Made by a program: the position numbers and the translations under genes | Shown here: positions 47,201-57,796 of the stretch, one piece after another | Layout: each line of letters begins with the position of its first letter | Numbering within the stretch: position 1 is the stretch's first letter | Notes under the pieces: model-generated | What the model was told of the DNA's origin: nothing | The model's database searches: none | The model's input: the letters and a program-made list of their open reading frames with translations, nothing else | DNA from: Ahaetulla prasina | Taxonomy: Eukaryota > Chordata > Lepidosauria > Squamata > Colubridae | Length of the DNA stretch: 64,000 nt | Direction of reading: 5' to 3' | NCBI RefSeq assembly: GCF_028640845.1 | Contig: NC_080540.1 | Coordinates: forward strand, 99,380,061 to 99,444,060

Positions 47201-48594
47201 TTAGGAAATGCTAAAAGGCTGGTGCTGCTGGTTGTATTCTGCTCTGCTTTTCCAGGGCTGCTGAATAATTGAGAAGCAACTTCCTCTGCATCATAGTTGA
47301 AATAAGATCCTGAACGTGATGTCTCATAAATCTTACCATAAGATGTTTCGGTGGGAGCCAAAGACTGAGATGGCAGGTTCTGGATTTTTAAAGGTTGCTG
47401 CGAAATGCTTCTGTTGTTTCCTTCCTCAGAACAGAAAGTGCTGTCCTTATCTTCATACGTATTAATTATTCTCGGTGTAACTTCATTAGGAACAGAGCTG
47501 TCAGCGTATTTTAAACTTTTACTGCTCTTGTATATACTGTGATCAAAACCTGAATAATCATCAACTCTGAACAGGTCCAGAAGCCCATAAAGCTGCCCCT
47601 CCTGTTTCCTGGGTACTGGAGCCCTGCTTGTCAAATCAGCTTCTCCAAAGTGTGGCTTGTGTACACTGCTGGCATAATACTGTTTGTCCTCCAGTGGATC
47701 ATTAACAGGTTTGCGGTTGGTCTGCAGTGAAAGAGAAGGCTTAGCCCTCGTTGCCTCTGGAATTTTATAAGCATAAATTGCATTCTGAGCAGTCAACAAC
47801 TTCTTGGCCAAAGAGCCCAGTTTTGACTTTTCTTGAAGAACAGAATGCTTGGTGGAAGAGGTAGTACTATTCTTTGTAGTATTCAGGTTAGTAGGACACC
47901 AAATGGCGTCCTTTTCTGTGACTGGACTTTCATTCTGAGAAAATGAGAGCCAACAGTCATTACAGCAATTTGGTAGGGTGTGCAAAGGAAGCCCTTGGTT
48001 GCCCTCTTCCATGTAGGTTTCTCCTTGAACATTACGGCTAAAGCAAATTCCAGCATGAGTTTCATCCACATTTCGGTTAATTTTATAGTGATCTACTTGA
48101 CCTGTTGGGGATGGCGGATGAGAAAGCAGAGGTGAGAGCCTGATCAATGGTGATGCAGTTTGGTATAACATCTCAGGGGTTGGCTGGCTTCCATATGATT
48201 TGATACATGTAGGGCTGTCCAGCCTAGGGTAATTGCCTTTTCTCCCTATCTTATTTTCATACATCTGTCCATCCTCAGAATGCCTTGCACTGGGATTACA
48301 AATATTTCCTATATATCCTGAATCCATATATGGCATTTGCTTCAGAGGCAGCAAATCATGTTCACCAGAGCCTAATGACATAGGGACGTCTGGAAGATTT
48401 GAGCTCCCTGAGAAAGAACTGTATGCAGAATCTGTTTTTCCAGAAATGTGCATATATTGGTCTATGCCAGGAAGAGGGGTCTCTGGAGATAAAATGTGAA
48501 CATTGTTAGGTGAGACCAATGGTGACAAGAGCTCAGCTATTTCTCTGACATCTTCAGGGTGCCATTTTGACACTTCGTTGTCAGAGGAAGACAT
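34955..48594 (-). CDS. SHROOM1: Shroom family member 1 (six coding exons)
   Basis: Joining 48594-45991, 43582-43512, 40945-40379, 37868-37712, 36411-36139 and 35209-34955 gives one frame of 1308 residues with GT/AG borders and matching phases (0, 2, 2, 0, 0). The conserved [14 protein letters not shown] segment is at 55-68. ASD1 (actin-binding in the family) spans about 565-680, with [20 protein letters not shown] and [14 protein letters not shown]2 (Rho-kinase-binding coiled coil) spans about 1035-1305, with [28 protein letters not shown] and [12 protein letters not shown]. Shroom proteins recruit ROCK to actin and shape epithelial cells. No PDZ domain precedes ATG 48594, and an in-frame TAA lies at 48657-48655, which fits SHROOM1 rather than SHROOM2-4. 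It is longer than human SHROOM1 (about 850 residues as I recall) and nearer Xenopus APX. Confidence 0.88.
35731..36086 (-). mobile_element. tRNA-derived SINE in SHROOM1 intron
   Basis: Near-full-length copy with A-box-like TGGCTCAGGGGCTAGGA and B-box-like GGTTCAAATCC on the minus strand. A 12-base target duplication flanks it: ATTTACGAGGTA (35719-35730) and ATTTTCGAGGTA (36087-36098). Confidence 0.88.
36139..36411 (-). CDS. SHROOM1: SHROOM1 coding exon 5 (273 bp, ASD2)
   Basis: Acceptor TTCTTCTTGCAG, donor GAGGAAAAA|GTGAGT, phase 0 at both ends. Encodes the most conserved ASD2 stretch, with [20 protein letters not shown] and [17 protein letters not shown]. Confidence 0.9.
36412..37711 (-). 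other. SHROOM1 intron 4, no other feature
   Basis: Unique-looking AT-rich intron sequence with no recognised repeat or exon. Confidence 0.5.
37712..37868 (-). CDS. SHROOM1: SHROOM1 coding exon 4 (157 bp)
   Basis: Acceptor TAATTTTTGCAG, donor AAGAAA|GTAAGTAG. The split codon GA|C restores Asp and the frame reads [13 protein letters not shown] to DRITSKK, a polar Asn/Glu-rich insert within ASD2. Confidence 0.8.
37970..38289. mobile_element. hAT MITE with TTCTAGA target
   Basis: Ends CAGGGATGGCTAACCTTTT and AGGTTCGCCATCATGG are inverted repeats. Flanks TTCTAGAC on the left and TTCTAGAT on the right fit the hAT-Charlie target preference NTCTAGAN. The core is rich in CATGCGC and CACGCAC motifs. 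It lies in SHROOM1 intron 3. Confidence 0.8.
38431..38564. mobile_element. Short hAT MITE (134 bp)
   Basis: Ends CAGTGGTGGGTTTCAAG and GAATCCCACCACTG, with target duplication AACATAGG (38423-38430) versus AACATAGA (38565-38572). An internally deleted relative of the ACCGGTAGT family, in SHROOM1 intron 3. Confidence 0.9.
39061..39187 (-). mobile_element. CR1/L3 LINE 3' end, heavily truncated
   Basis: (AGAAT)n followed by TTTTATTGGCCAACTGTGA and GCATATGCTCTCAGTGTACA is the reverse of the 3' end at 24160-24300. Only about 110 bases of LINE remain. It is in SHROOM1 intron 3. Confidence 0.9.
39646..39866 (-). mobile_element. Sauria-type SINE
   Basis: Tail GCAATAGCACTTGGACTTAT at the left, head CCACTGTGCCACCATGGCTC at the right; antisense to the + strand and in the sense of SHROOM1. 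Confidence 0.85.
40379..40945 (-). CDS. SHROOM1: SHROOM1 coding exon 3 (567 bp)
   Basis: Acceptor TTTGTTCTAG, donor GCAAATGA|GTAAGTTT, phases 2 and 2. Mostly acidic, Gln/Ser-rich linker; the end carries SLVDILMP and DLMEGLFP, the start of ASD2. Confidence 0.85.
40971..41316 (-). mobile_element. L2-tailed SINE flanked by a 71-bp direct duplication
   Basis: A head-containing SINE of the type seen at 56877-57131 occupies about 41046-41244 in reverse. The sequence from TTATACAGTTCTACACAGTC to GGGATGTGTTTACA is present on both sides (40971-41041 and 41245-41316), much longer than a normal target duplication. The left copy begins only about 25 bases from the SHROOM1 exon 3 acceptor. Confidence 0.8.
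41317..43511 (-). other. SHROOM1 intron 2, no other feature
   Basis: AT-rich intron sequence; no repeat family or additional exon recognised. Confidence 0.5.
43512..43582 (-). CDS. SHROOM1: SHROOM1 coding exon 2 (71 bp)
   Basis: Acceptor ATTTTTTTTAG, donor CACCACAG|GTAAAT. Encodes [19 protein letters not shown] and a few more residues, ending in phase 2. It is too short to appear as an open frame on its own and was placed by splice signals and phase. Confidence 0.75.
44491..44863. mobile_element. Tigger/mariner-like MITE (373 bp)
   Basis: TA|CAGGTAGTCCTCATCTTAC at the left and TTAAGGACTACCTG|TA at the right: inverted repeats with TA target duplication (44489-44490 and 44864-44865). Complete relative of the host element at 26766-30546. 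It lies in SHROOM1 intron 1 (between coding exons 1 and 2). Confidence 0.85.
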
Positions 48595-48744
48595 TTTATA
48601 CTTTGAATCAGTCTGGTCTTCCAGAAAAGAAGTAATCTGAAGAGATCTCTGGTCTTATTGCCAGGAATGCACATATTGGAACATATTTCTTTGGAGAAAG
48701 TTTCACCCGTCAGCTTCACCTTTCATGAGAAGAGTAGATGGATG
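45991..48744 (-). CDS. SHROOM1: SHROOM1 exon with start codon (coding 48594-45991)
   Basis: An acceptor, TTTTCTTTTCTAG, ends at 48745, so the first 150 bases are 5' UTR and at least one non-coding exon lies upstream. Coding residues 1-868 include the SAYSSF motif and ASD1. The donor is CCTGTTCAG|GTAGTTATG at 45991/45990, phase 0. Confidence 0.88.
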
Positions 48745-51155
48745 CTAGAAAAGAAAAAAAAGAATTAAAACACCACTAGTACATCTGTTTGCTTTTTCTA
48801 GCTAATCATTAAGATGATAAACCAAGCAAAACATTTATCAACCCAAATGTTTTAAACATCCAGTACCATATTTTATAAAGAAAATAATCTATCTCTCGTG
48901 ATATAATTTTAAAAAATTGCTCTTATGATTGAATATACCTGCGAAACTCTGGTGCACAATTATTAATATTCTACACTTATATCGTGTGAAATCATTGTGG
49001 TATTGTTTTCTGGTATATTTTACAGATATAACTGTTACTGGAATTTCATAATTCCAGTAATTAATATTATAGTTTTTATAATAATCATATTACATATATT
49101 TTATCACATATATTGTACTTTTTAACCAATGCAGCAAACAAACACTTGATACCAAATATTAGGAGTAATAGCACTGAAGCTGTAATTATGAATCCTATTG
49201 TCACATGAATTATATTTACATGTGCATTGACATTAGAAGAGGAGACATGTTAACTTTTCTCATCTGTTACATGAATATATTTGTTTTACAAATTATTTGT
49301 GCAGTGATCAACTGCTGGCTGACTGTGACACAGCAAAAATTGTCGTGTTTATTCACTCCTCCCCCACTTGTACTTTTATCCAGAAACATTTGAATGGTTA
49401 GCCTTAAAAAAAATTCAAATTGTTTTTATGGAAATATTTTATCTGCTTTTGCCACTGCTGTGTAAAATTTGAACAGATTTTGTTTCAGCCATTTATTTAT
49501 TTGCCAATAATGCAATTCCTCCCCGAAACCTGTCTTGGTCAGAGAAAAAAAACAAGGTAGGGTTGTTCTCAAAGGCTTCTGTTTGAGTGATAAGTTTCTC
49601 ATTTCCTGGTTCCTCATTCTGGAATTTGACTTTTGTTCAGACTTTGGTCACTTAGAAACTGCCAATCCCTTGTGCAATTTTCTTCTTCCCACCTTCTCTT
49701 TGTAGAACCTTATCTCATTTTTTTTTTCCATTTGGTTGTCCTAGTGCCAAGAAGCCTTTACTGTCTCCGGATATATTTGAGACTGAAACTGCAAACGAAG
49801 GATCCCACTTGATCTCCAACTCTGAAGACACCATAGCAAATATTAACCTTCTATGGTTATATCTTAAATGGCAGGACTGTCCCTTTAGTTTTCCTAAATA
49901 CTATATGAATGTGAAGATATTTTAAATTTAGCTAATGATCTTTATTATTACATAATACTTAGTAAAATGGAAAAGAGTTTGCATATGAAAATGTCTTGGA
50001 AGGTTATCCCCACAATTCACTGGCAGGAAATTTTAAAAACCATTAAAAAAATTATATTAGTCCAAAGAAGTGAACTCATGTTCTTTAATTTTTAGACAGA
50101 AAACTAGCATGCAAATCAAACCTTGAATCCAAAAACAACAACAACAACAACAAATCCAGCACATGACCAAAGAATTTTTTCTGAAATAAGCCATGCAATG
50201 AAGAGAACTTATGAATCAAAGAAAAGATTATTAGGGGGAAAAAAGAATTATAACTGTATTTCAAATACTTTGGATTCTTGTCAGTGCTGGGACATTCAAA
50301 TTCAATCCTCATCACATGTGTTAAACTATTTTAAATGATACTAAAGCCAGCATAGCTGATACTGCTTAGCAAGTCCACTGAAATAGCCTTTTGCCTCAGA
50401 GAAGAATAATGGTATGTTTATCCTAGTCTGATCCAAGGTTATTTTCTAGAGTGGCAGTTTGGATTCTGTTTAATCGTTGAAGGAATCCTGGCAGCGAGTT
50501 GCTAAGGTCTCTTTGCTGCCAAAATAAGAAGTATGTTTAAAAAGAATGCAAAGAAACTACCTGAGCACCAGGGCCCTGAGTATCATGCCACATAAGTCAC
50601 ATTGGTAAGACTCCCGAGAGTTACGCTGGTTTTGTGACCTTACTGAGCATGAAGACTTTCCACACCAGAATTCACTGCCAACATATAGCTAGTGCAATAT
50701 TGGAAAGGTGGTATTTTTACGAATCTAAATCAGGCTATGCAGTGGAAGGCAAGATTTTATCTCATGTTCAAGCTCCATAATCAGTTAGGAAAGTAATGAA
50801 CTTTTATTTACCTGTCCTATGTTTGGGTTTAGACCCCAGGAGGCTCTCAATGCATGCTGGGTAAATAGTTTCTAATCCAGTTAGATAAACTAAGACTCGT
50901 ATTTAACAAATCATGAATCATTCTCCAATCTTCACTGCCACATCAAAGACTTAGCTAAAGTTAAATGCACATCTTAATTGGCAACATGTGTAAAGCACTT
51001 GAGCCACTTAATTTTCCCCACCTGGAAGAAGGGAAAAAATCTGGCAATTTCCTTCGTAGACTACAAAAGATAATCAGATAAAATGTCAGAAATCCTAAGA
51101 AATCCCCAAAACTTTAACTTTAGACTGTCTACTGTCGATCTCACCCCATTCCTAG
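48745..51155. other. Region upstream of the SHROOM1 start exon
   Basis: Sequence following the 5' UTR acceptor; it should contain an intron and perhaps the first non-coding exon and promoter, but none could be located. No other open frame or repeat is supported. Confidence 0.4.
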
Positions 51156-51270
51156 GAGGTCATCAGCACACCAACATGCCTACCATCCCTGTCCTAATGT
51201 CCTTTTTATTCATATCCATTTCATGTATTCATAATTATGTTTATACTTATATTGTTATCTAATACATGCT
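51156..51270 (+). mobile_element. CR1-like LINE 3' end
   Basis: CACCAACATGCCTACCATCC and CCATTTCATGTATTCATAAT match, in sense, the antisense 3' ends at 60010-60175 and 60900-61055. It runs directly into a microsatellite. Confidence 0.75.
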
Positions 51271-51317
51271 GAAAGGAAGGAAGGAAGGAAGGAAGGAAGG
51301 AAGGAAGGAAGGAAGGA

Positions 51318-51396
<79 letters not shown>
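51271..51396. repeat. (GGAA)n(GAAA)n compound microsatellite
   Basis: About 11 GGAA units followed by about 19 GAAA units, abutting a LINE 3' end. Open frames on both strands are repeat artefacts. Confidence 0.95.
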
Positions 51397-51397
<1 letters not shown>

Positions 51398-53410
51398 GAG
51401 ATACAATATACCTTCCTGAATTTGGAATTGTCATCTGGCTATTGCTGGAATATTTGCCCACACAAGAGCAAATCACATATCACTAAAACCTGTGTCATTT
51501 ACCAGCCAATTGTAAAAGCTTTTGTTCCATCTTGTTTTCATTTCTACCAGCTGAGTGGCAAGTCAGCAGCAATAAAGAAGCAAAGCATGGGAGAAATGTG
51601 CCAGAAGAAAGCATCTTCCTTCGGTTGTGAAGGTAGGCTAAAGAAACAACTACCTGGTGCAGAGCAGTCAGATTTTATTTATTCGTTGCATTGCTCCATC
51701 CAGTTTGCAGATGGTGGCAACCAGACCACATGGGGTGTCTAAGCAACAGGGATTGCTCCAACTTTTGACACACCTCATTATTCCGGTTCCAAAGACCGGA
51801 ACAAGGCATCGTTATTTTTCAAAATAACCAAAGAGGGTAGAGAATTAGTTACTGTTTTGGACACAATGTTTTCTTGGAGAAATTGTACCTGGAATATAGT
51901 ACGAAATTCACCTAATGATCATGAGGCTAAAGAATTCAGAGTTTACTGTTTAAATGGTCTACAGATCTCACAAAGATTATTGTTAATCTTTGCCAGAATC
52001 AAGTTACTTTCATAGCCCCAGGAGGGTGTATTGGAAAGGTACACATATTTTCAATATTTTAGTATATTTGTCCCAGGTTTGGACACAGGGTTACTAGGTC
52101 AATGGGTATACATTTCTGGGGGATCTGATGGTATAGTTTTTATGAAGGACATATTCAGAGGTTAACATGTTAGAAAACCCATGTTCGAATCAACTACCTT
52201 TGGGCATCGCTGTGCCCTAAAGTAGTCTGACAGTTGTGAATCATACATCTTAATGACAGGCAAACAGTTTTGGCCTCCAAAATAGCAATTTCCCTGCAAA
52301 CATTCTGAGGTCATTGAGAAAAATAAATAAATAAGCTGTCTCTCAACAGAGCTCTGCATTTCAAAACGTATCATGATAGTCAATATGTCAGCATTCCAGA
52401 AAACCCCTCCTGCAGAAAAGACTCCGAAGCCAACATCTTTCAAAGTTCTTTTACTAGTATAGGTAAACTGGCACAGTTGGATGAAAACTGAAACTGGGGA
52501 TTCTGGTTCCTCCCTCAATAATACAAACCCCAAAATCTCCGCCGTCATGACCCCTCTGCCGGTCACATGCTCCAGTCCTCAACCGTCCCATGTCGAAGTA
52601 TCACTCTAACTACTCCTTCTCCAGATGCGAACCTAATCTGACCTTGACAGGCAGGAAGAATGTTGTTTTTTCTAATCATCCATTATACTACCACCCTCCT
52701 CCCCTCCTTTCCCACAGAGGAGAAAATGGCAGCGTGCAGAAGCCTTCGGCCTAGTATGGCTTCCAAAGCTGACACAATATAGTATAAAACTACCAAAGTT
52801 GGAAAAAAACGAGACCACTGGCACTGTAGCACTGACTCTAACAGTGTCCTGGAAAAGGAGGGATGGGGTGATAAAACAAAAACAAAAATGTAACTTTTTA
52901 AAATCTCCCTCTTTGGTTATCCTGGACAATTGTTTGTAACCTACTTATCGCTGCTATTGATCTAGTCTCTCATCAGTCCTGGAAGGCCACTGGATGACTT
53001 AGCCCAACCTCAGAGTTGAGTTGTGCAGAAAAGAATTCTGCCTACAGTGCCTTGACAGATAGGATTTATACCTAATAAATAAGTAGATAAGTTTTACCTT
53101 CCTGACACCTCAAAAATCAGCCACAATTTCTATAGCTAGCTTAGACGATAAGGAGATTGAAAAATTGTGAACCTGGGGACCTGTACTGCTCTTTCACAAG
53201 GCTTATGTTATGGCAAATTCTTTCCAAAGTCCTGACAATGAACATGCCAGTAGATTGAAATCTGCATCACATCAGAGGTGTGATCAACTAACCTATGGAA
53301 GGTGGCATCCTAAGATGATCCCAGGTTGATCTTCTGCATGATCCTCTGCTCTAGTTCCTGGTCCTTAAAAATGTTCATGTTACAGGAGTTACTGTAGTTA
53401 TCTTTTTTTT
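51397..53410. other. Intergenic, no gene recognised
   Basis: The 134-codon minus frame at 52566-52162 has no recognisable domain and no splice context. No repeat assigned. Confidence 0.4.
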
Positions 53411-54100
53411 TGCCTCATAGTATTTATTTTATTTATTTATTTTTTATTTGCCACAACAGTATATATAAACATAAACATGAAAATAACTATATAATATATA
53501 AGCATATATATGAGCATAAGTATGTGATAACTATATTAATTGGCTATAATGAAAGGAAACAATAGGACAGGAACGGTAGGCACATTTGTGCTCTTATGCA
53601 CGCCCCTTATAGACCTCTTAGGAATGGAGTGAGGTCAATAGTAGAGAGTTTTTGGTTAAAGCTTTGGGAATTTTGAGAAGAGACCACAGAGTCAGGTAGT
53701 ATATTCCAAGCACTAATAACTCTGTTACAGAAGTCATATTTTCTGCAATCAAAATTGAAGTGGTTAACATTGAGTTTAAATCTATTGTTTGCTCTTGTAT
53801 TGTTATGATTGAAGCTGAAGTAGTCTTCAACAGGAAGGACATTGCAATAGATGATTCTATGAGTTAAACACAGGTCCTGTCAAAGGCAGCGGAGTTCTAA
53901 GTTTTCTAAATTCAAGATTTCAAGTCTGGTGGCATAAGGTATTTTGTCAGAGGAATGGAGAACTCTTCTTGTAAAATATTTCTGGACACATTCAATTGTA
54001 TTGATGTCTGAAATGTGGTATGGGTTCCAGACAGGCGAGCTGTATTCAAGAATTGGTCTAGCATTTGGTAGTGTCTATTCATTATTTGTCCTTGATGACT
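53411..54100 (-). mobile_element. CR1-like LINE, 3' portion
   Basis: On the minus strand broken frames encode the C-terminal RT-associated region (YFSFNHNNTRANNRFKLN, then CNRVISAWNILPDSVV), ending with the 3' UTR AGGGGCGTGCATAAGAGCAC and an A/T-rich tail at 53411. This is the longest copy of the family that also gave the short 3' ends at 51156, 59164, 60004 and 60900. Confidence 0.75.
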
Positions 54101-55206
54101 GTTATCTGCCACTATTTATCTGCTCTTGTCTCTTTAAAGAGATGGATACAGCAGCACATGGACATAAAGGGCTTGAAGTAGCATGCTATTTGGATGTAAT
54201 AAGTGGTAGTAAATAAAAACCACTCTTGCCCATTGTTTCCCTAATAAAGCACAGTGAACTCTTCAGCTGGCATTTGTTGCCTATTTATGAAAGCAAAGAG
54301 AAACACAGATGATTGCTGGGAATGTGAGTACACAAAAGATTCAACTTGCATACATGTATTAGACATCATGACTTAATTGTGCCACTTGTTTGGTGACGTT
54401 ATGATTCACATGTTGTCGTTTTGACATAATATGGATTCTGTAAGTTCTTAGAAGCAATTGGAGACATGTTTAGCAATTTGATTGCCAAAAGATTATTTTT
54501 CAAACTTCTGACACACTGATGAATTACATCCAGTTCTAAATCAGTTACAAACAATCTTCTATCTTTCATGGATACCCAGAATCAGATGCCTGAGACTGAT
54601 GCTTCACCTGCCTAATGGCAGAGCAAGTAACTCCATAGCTCATATCAACAATTGTAAGGGTTCTTGAGTGCTCCATCTCACAGCATCTCCTAGCAGAAGA
54701 ATGGGAGAAGGAAGATGCCACAGACTTTCATGAGAAATACCATTTTCCATACAAGGGAACTTATATGTATTTTGGGTTTCAGTTGGAAGGGTAAGTTCAT
54801 TGGAGAGTTAGCTTCCCCAGCAAAAAGCTTAGCATTCCAACATAGTTTCAAGAACAGTTTTGATATCAAAACTTATTTTGAGCTTAGGGTTAGGGAAAGC
54901 AGCCAAGTTGGGTAAGAGGTAGAAGCGGAGAATAGTTAATTGATAAAGTAGATCTACAAGACAGATTAAAGAAGGGGGAAGGACAAACCAAAATGATGTG
55001 CTGCTTGAGGAGCAGAATATAGCCCTCCCCATGCCATGTGCAGAGGGATGAGGTCTAAGTCCTTTGCCTTAATGATGGAGACAGCCTTGCAAGTAAGACA
55101 AGTCCTGAGGAAGAGTAAAGTCATGACACTAGAAATGGCAAATAATAGAGAAGGGTAAATCTGTCTCTGAAAAAACCCCACTAATATTATGCAGTAAAGC
55201 CACTAA

Positions 55207-55240
<34 letters not shown>

Positions 55241-56876
55241 ACTATGTATTTATTGTGATTTTGCAGTAGATTATAATCGGCTTCTATTAGCTTTTCAAAA
55301 TAGCCCAGATAGGAAACCAAAACCATGAGTACTAATATGACCTTTATTGTAGTGTTACCATAACCGAGACTTGTATGTCTGAAAGCACTCCCTGCCCTCA
55401 TTCTATTTTCGAAAGAATTAGAGAGAATCCCTTCTCAGTAGCTTTCTCCTCCCCTTTGTTCCTTTGGACTTTCTCTTATCAAAACATTGTTAGGCTGCAA
55501 CTCTTCCTCCTGTCTCCCAAGGTTATTCTCATAGTCCATTACAGCTACCTTATTATAATGTTTTTATTGTACTATTCTTAGTTACAAGCAAACAACAAAT
55601 ACTTCTATTAGGAGTGGTGATGGAAAAGTAAATATACTGTATACTGAAGAAAGAAATAATCAGTTCAGGAAATAAAGAGGTGGCGGTGCAAAGAAGAGAA
55701 GAGAGCTCAAGGATCACAGGAAAAAGCACCATGCTGTTTTGTTTCTCCAAAAACCATGAAGAGATTAGAGGCCAAGGAGAACTAAGCCTGGATACTTTCC
55801 CATTCTGATTCTGAACCTCTTTGAATGCTCAGACCTTTATATTCACATCTCAGCAGCCTTTGAAGGCAAACTGAAGGCAAATAAATAAATAAATAAATAT
55901 CAAAAAAATCAAAAAATCAATCAAAAAATCAAAAAATCTTTGGAGTTTACCACCTCAACACACATCACACACCTATCTTTTCATACAACAACTGAGTCTA
56001 CCTGGAGATGGAAAATGGGCATGGATTTTTGTCTACCAAATATGTTTTGTTAACATTTGTTGACCATAATCTTAACCCTAACCCTTTTTTTAAAGGTGAC
56101 TTGAAAGGGACCACTTCTCACTCCTGACTGGATCTTCAAAGTTTGATATTTTTTTTGCGGGATTTAGATATCCCTGCCCATTTATCTGAATTAATATTAA
56201 TATGTCAGGGTTGTTTTTTTTCCTTTTAACTCTTTCAAGGTCAGCACCCCATTCTCTACATTTCTCCTCAACAAGTGAAAATTACTGAAGACGCTCTGGG
56301 TCACGCAAGAGTATTGCTCCTGTGATGTTAAAATCTACCTGGAACATGCATGGTTTGATTTAAAGGCTCACAGGTAAGTGATATGATCAACACTCATTAA
56401 TTTATGGCCTCCCTGTCAAGAACTGATTTGTGGTTTATGCATTTGTACATTTGTTTTTAACCAATTGAGGGAGGGGAAAGAGTGCCCTTTCTTAATAGAA
56501 AATTATGAGACAACAGAACTCACCACCCTATTAATAGTTTTTATTCAATTTTTTTTTTAAATCCAGTTGTTCTCAGAAGAATGCAATCAATAAAAATGTG
56601 AAATGTAAAGCAAATATCATGACTAGTTCACTAAAACTATGTCTGGTACCCAGCTGTGAACGACCCATGGCTTATCAAGGTACAAATGGCTAAGATCAAT
56701 ATTTAACTACATTCCAAAAATTCCATTCAGTACAAGTGGCATCTGGCATCCACGGTTTCTTATTTACAAGCAAAACCTCTGGGGTGAAAGCACCACCATC
56801 AGGCACAACCTAGTCATTCAGGGAGAGATCTAATTATTAAAACTTGAGCCCCTGATTAGCATCTAAAACATCAATT
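54101..56876. other. Intergenic with microsatellites
   Basis: No gene recognised. It contains (GTCT)n at 55205-55239 and an (AAAT)n/(AAATC)n stretch at about 55878-55937. Confidence 0.45.
55205..55239. repeat. (GTCT)n microsatellite
   Basis: About eight perfect GTCT units. Confidence 0.95.
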
Positions 56877-57131
56877 GGGCCTCTGGTGGCTCAGACTGCT
56901 AAGACAGTCTGTATTAACACAGCTGCTTGCAATTACTGCAGGTTCAAGTCCCACCAGGCCCAAGGTTGACTCAGCCTTCCATCCTTTATAAGGTAGGTAA
57001 AATGGGGACCCAGATTGTTGGGGGCAATAAGTTGACTTTGTATCCAATATACAAATGGATGAAGACTATTGCTTAACATAGTGTAAGCTGCCCTGAGTCT
57101 TCGGAGAAGGGCGGGATATAAATGCAAATTA
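56877..57131 (+). mobile_element. tRNA-derived SINE with an L2-type 3' tail
   Basis: Head GGGCCTCTGGTGGCTCAGAC with B-box GGTTCAAGTCC, body GGACCCAGATTGTTGGGG, and tail TAAGCTGCCCTGAGTCTTCG followed by GAAGGGCGGGATATAAATGC and an A-rich end. The tail is the L2 terminal hairpin, so mobilisation by L2 machinery is likely. Confidence 0.85.
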
Positions 57132-57159
57132 AAAAAAAATAAGGATCAGTGAGATGTTG

Positions 57160-57480
57160 TTGGTCAACGGTAGGGAAAAATGTACATTGTGGAAAATGCA
57201 GATTGTAAAAGGGAAACCTCAACGATCAACCAGCAACTTCTGAATGATGAAAAATCACCACATTTGGGATGTTTTAGATGAGAAAAAAAGCAAGCAAAGG
57301 GAGGCATGACAGACAGAAGTGCAAAGAAACTTTTTCCTATAAAGGAGAATATTTGTAGCTCAGGGCTGAAATGAGGAGCAGCTTTGATGGTCTGACCTAG
57401 TTTGGGTAATGAAACATCTGCAAGCTCAGAGACCAACAAGGACTTTTTCCTTTCCTTCTTATAGTTCAGTTTCATTCAGT
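57160..57480 (+). mobile_element. Possible PLE 3' UTR-like fragment
   Basis: GACCTAGTTTGGGTAATGAA and ACATCTGCAAGC resemble ACCTAGTCAGGTAATGAAACATCTGCAAGC at the 3' end of the PLE near 11995. A weaker relative of GCTCAGGGATGAAATGAGGG is at about 44140. Assignment is tentative. Confidence 0.4.
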
Positions 57481-57796
57481 TGAAAGCAATGACTTCACAA
57501 AGTATTCCAAATATGAAATACGCTGAAATGTAGTAATAAACACCAACAAGAACGACATTAAAAAGAATTGACAAAATCAGCGAGAACGCTATCACTGGGT
57601 ACCACTAATGACTGAAACTCCAGTAGAACAGTCACAAGGTCTCTCAAAATCCTGGGTGGCACCACTGCATTTCTGTTCAAATCTGGTTAGCTAATGTGAC
57701 AACCAAATGTCAAGTGAACAGACCAGATCTAGCAGTGGACTCCTTAGGCTTTCAGAGAAGTTCAAAATTTTCCTAAAGTTTGCTTTTCTTACACTT

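Noticed and set aside
34955..48594. Assignment as SHROOM3 next to SOWAHB
   Set aside because: No PDZ domain, an in-frame stop before the ATG, a compact gene of about 14 kb and 1308 residues fit SHROOM1 better. Flanking genes outside the window would settle it.
51221..51476. Leu/Ser/Phe-rich and Lys/Glu-rich open frames
   Set aside because: Translation of the (GGAA)n(GAAA)n microsatellite.
52162..52566. 134-codon minus frame as a host gene
   Set aside because: No recognisable domain, no splice signals in register and no conserved neighbours; likely chance.
56068..56086. Interstitial telomeric repeat (AACCCTAACCC)
   Set aside because: Only about two units; chance occurrence is likely.
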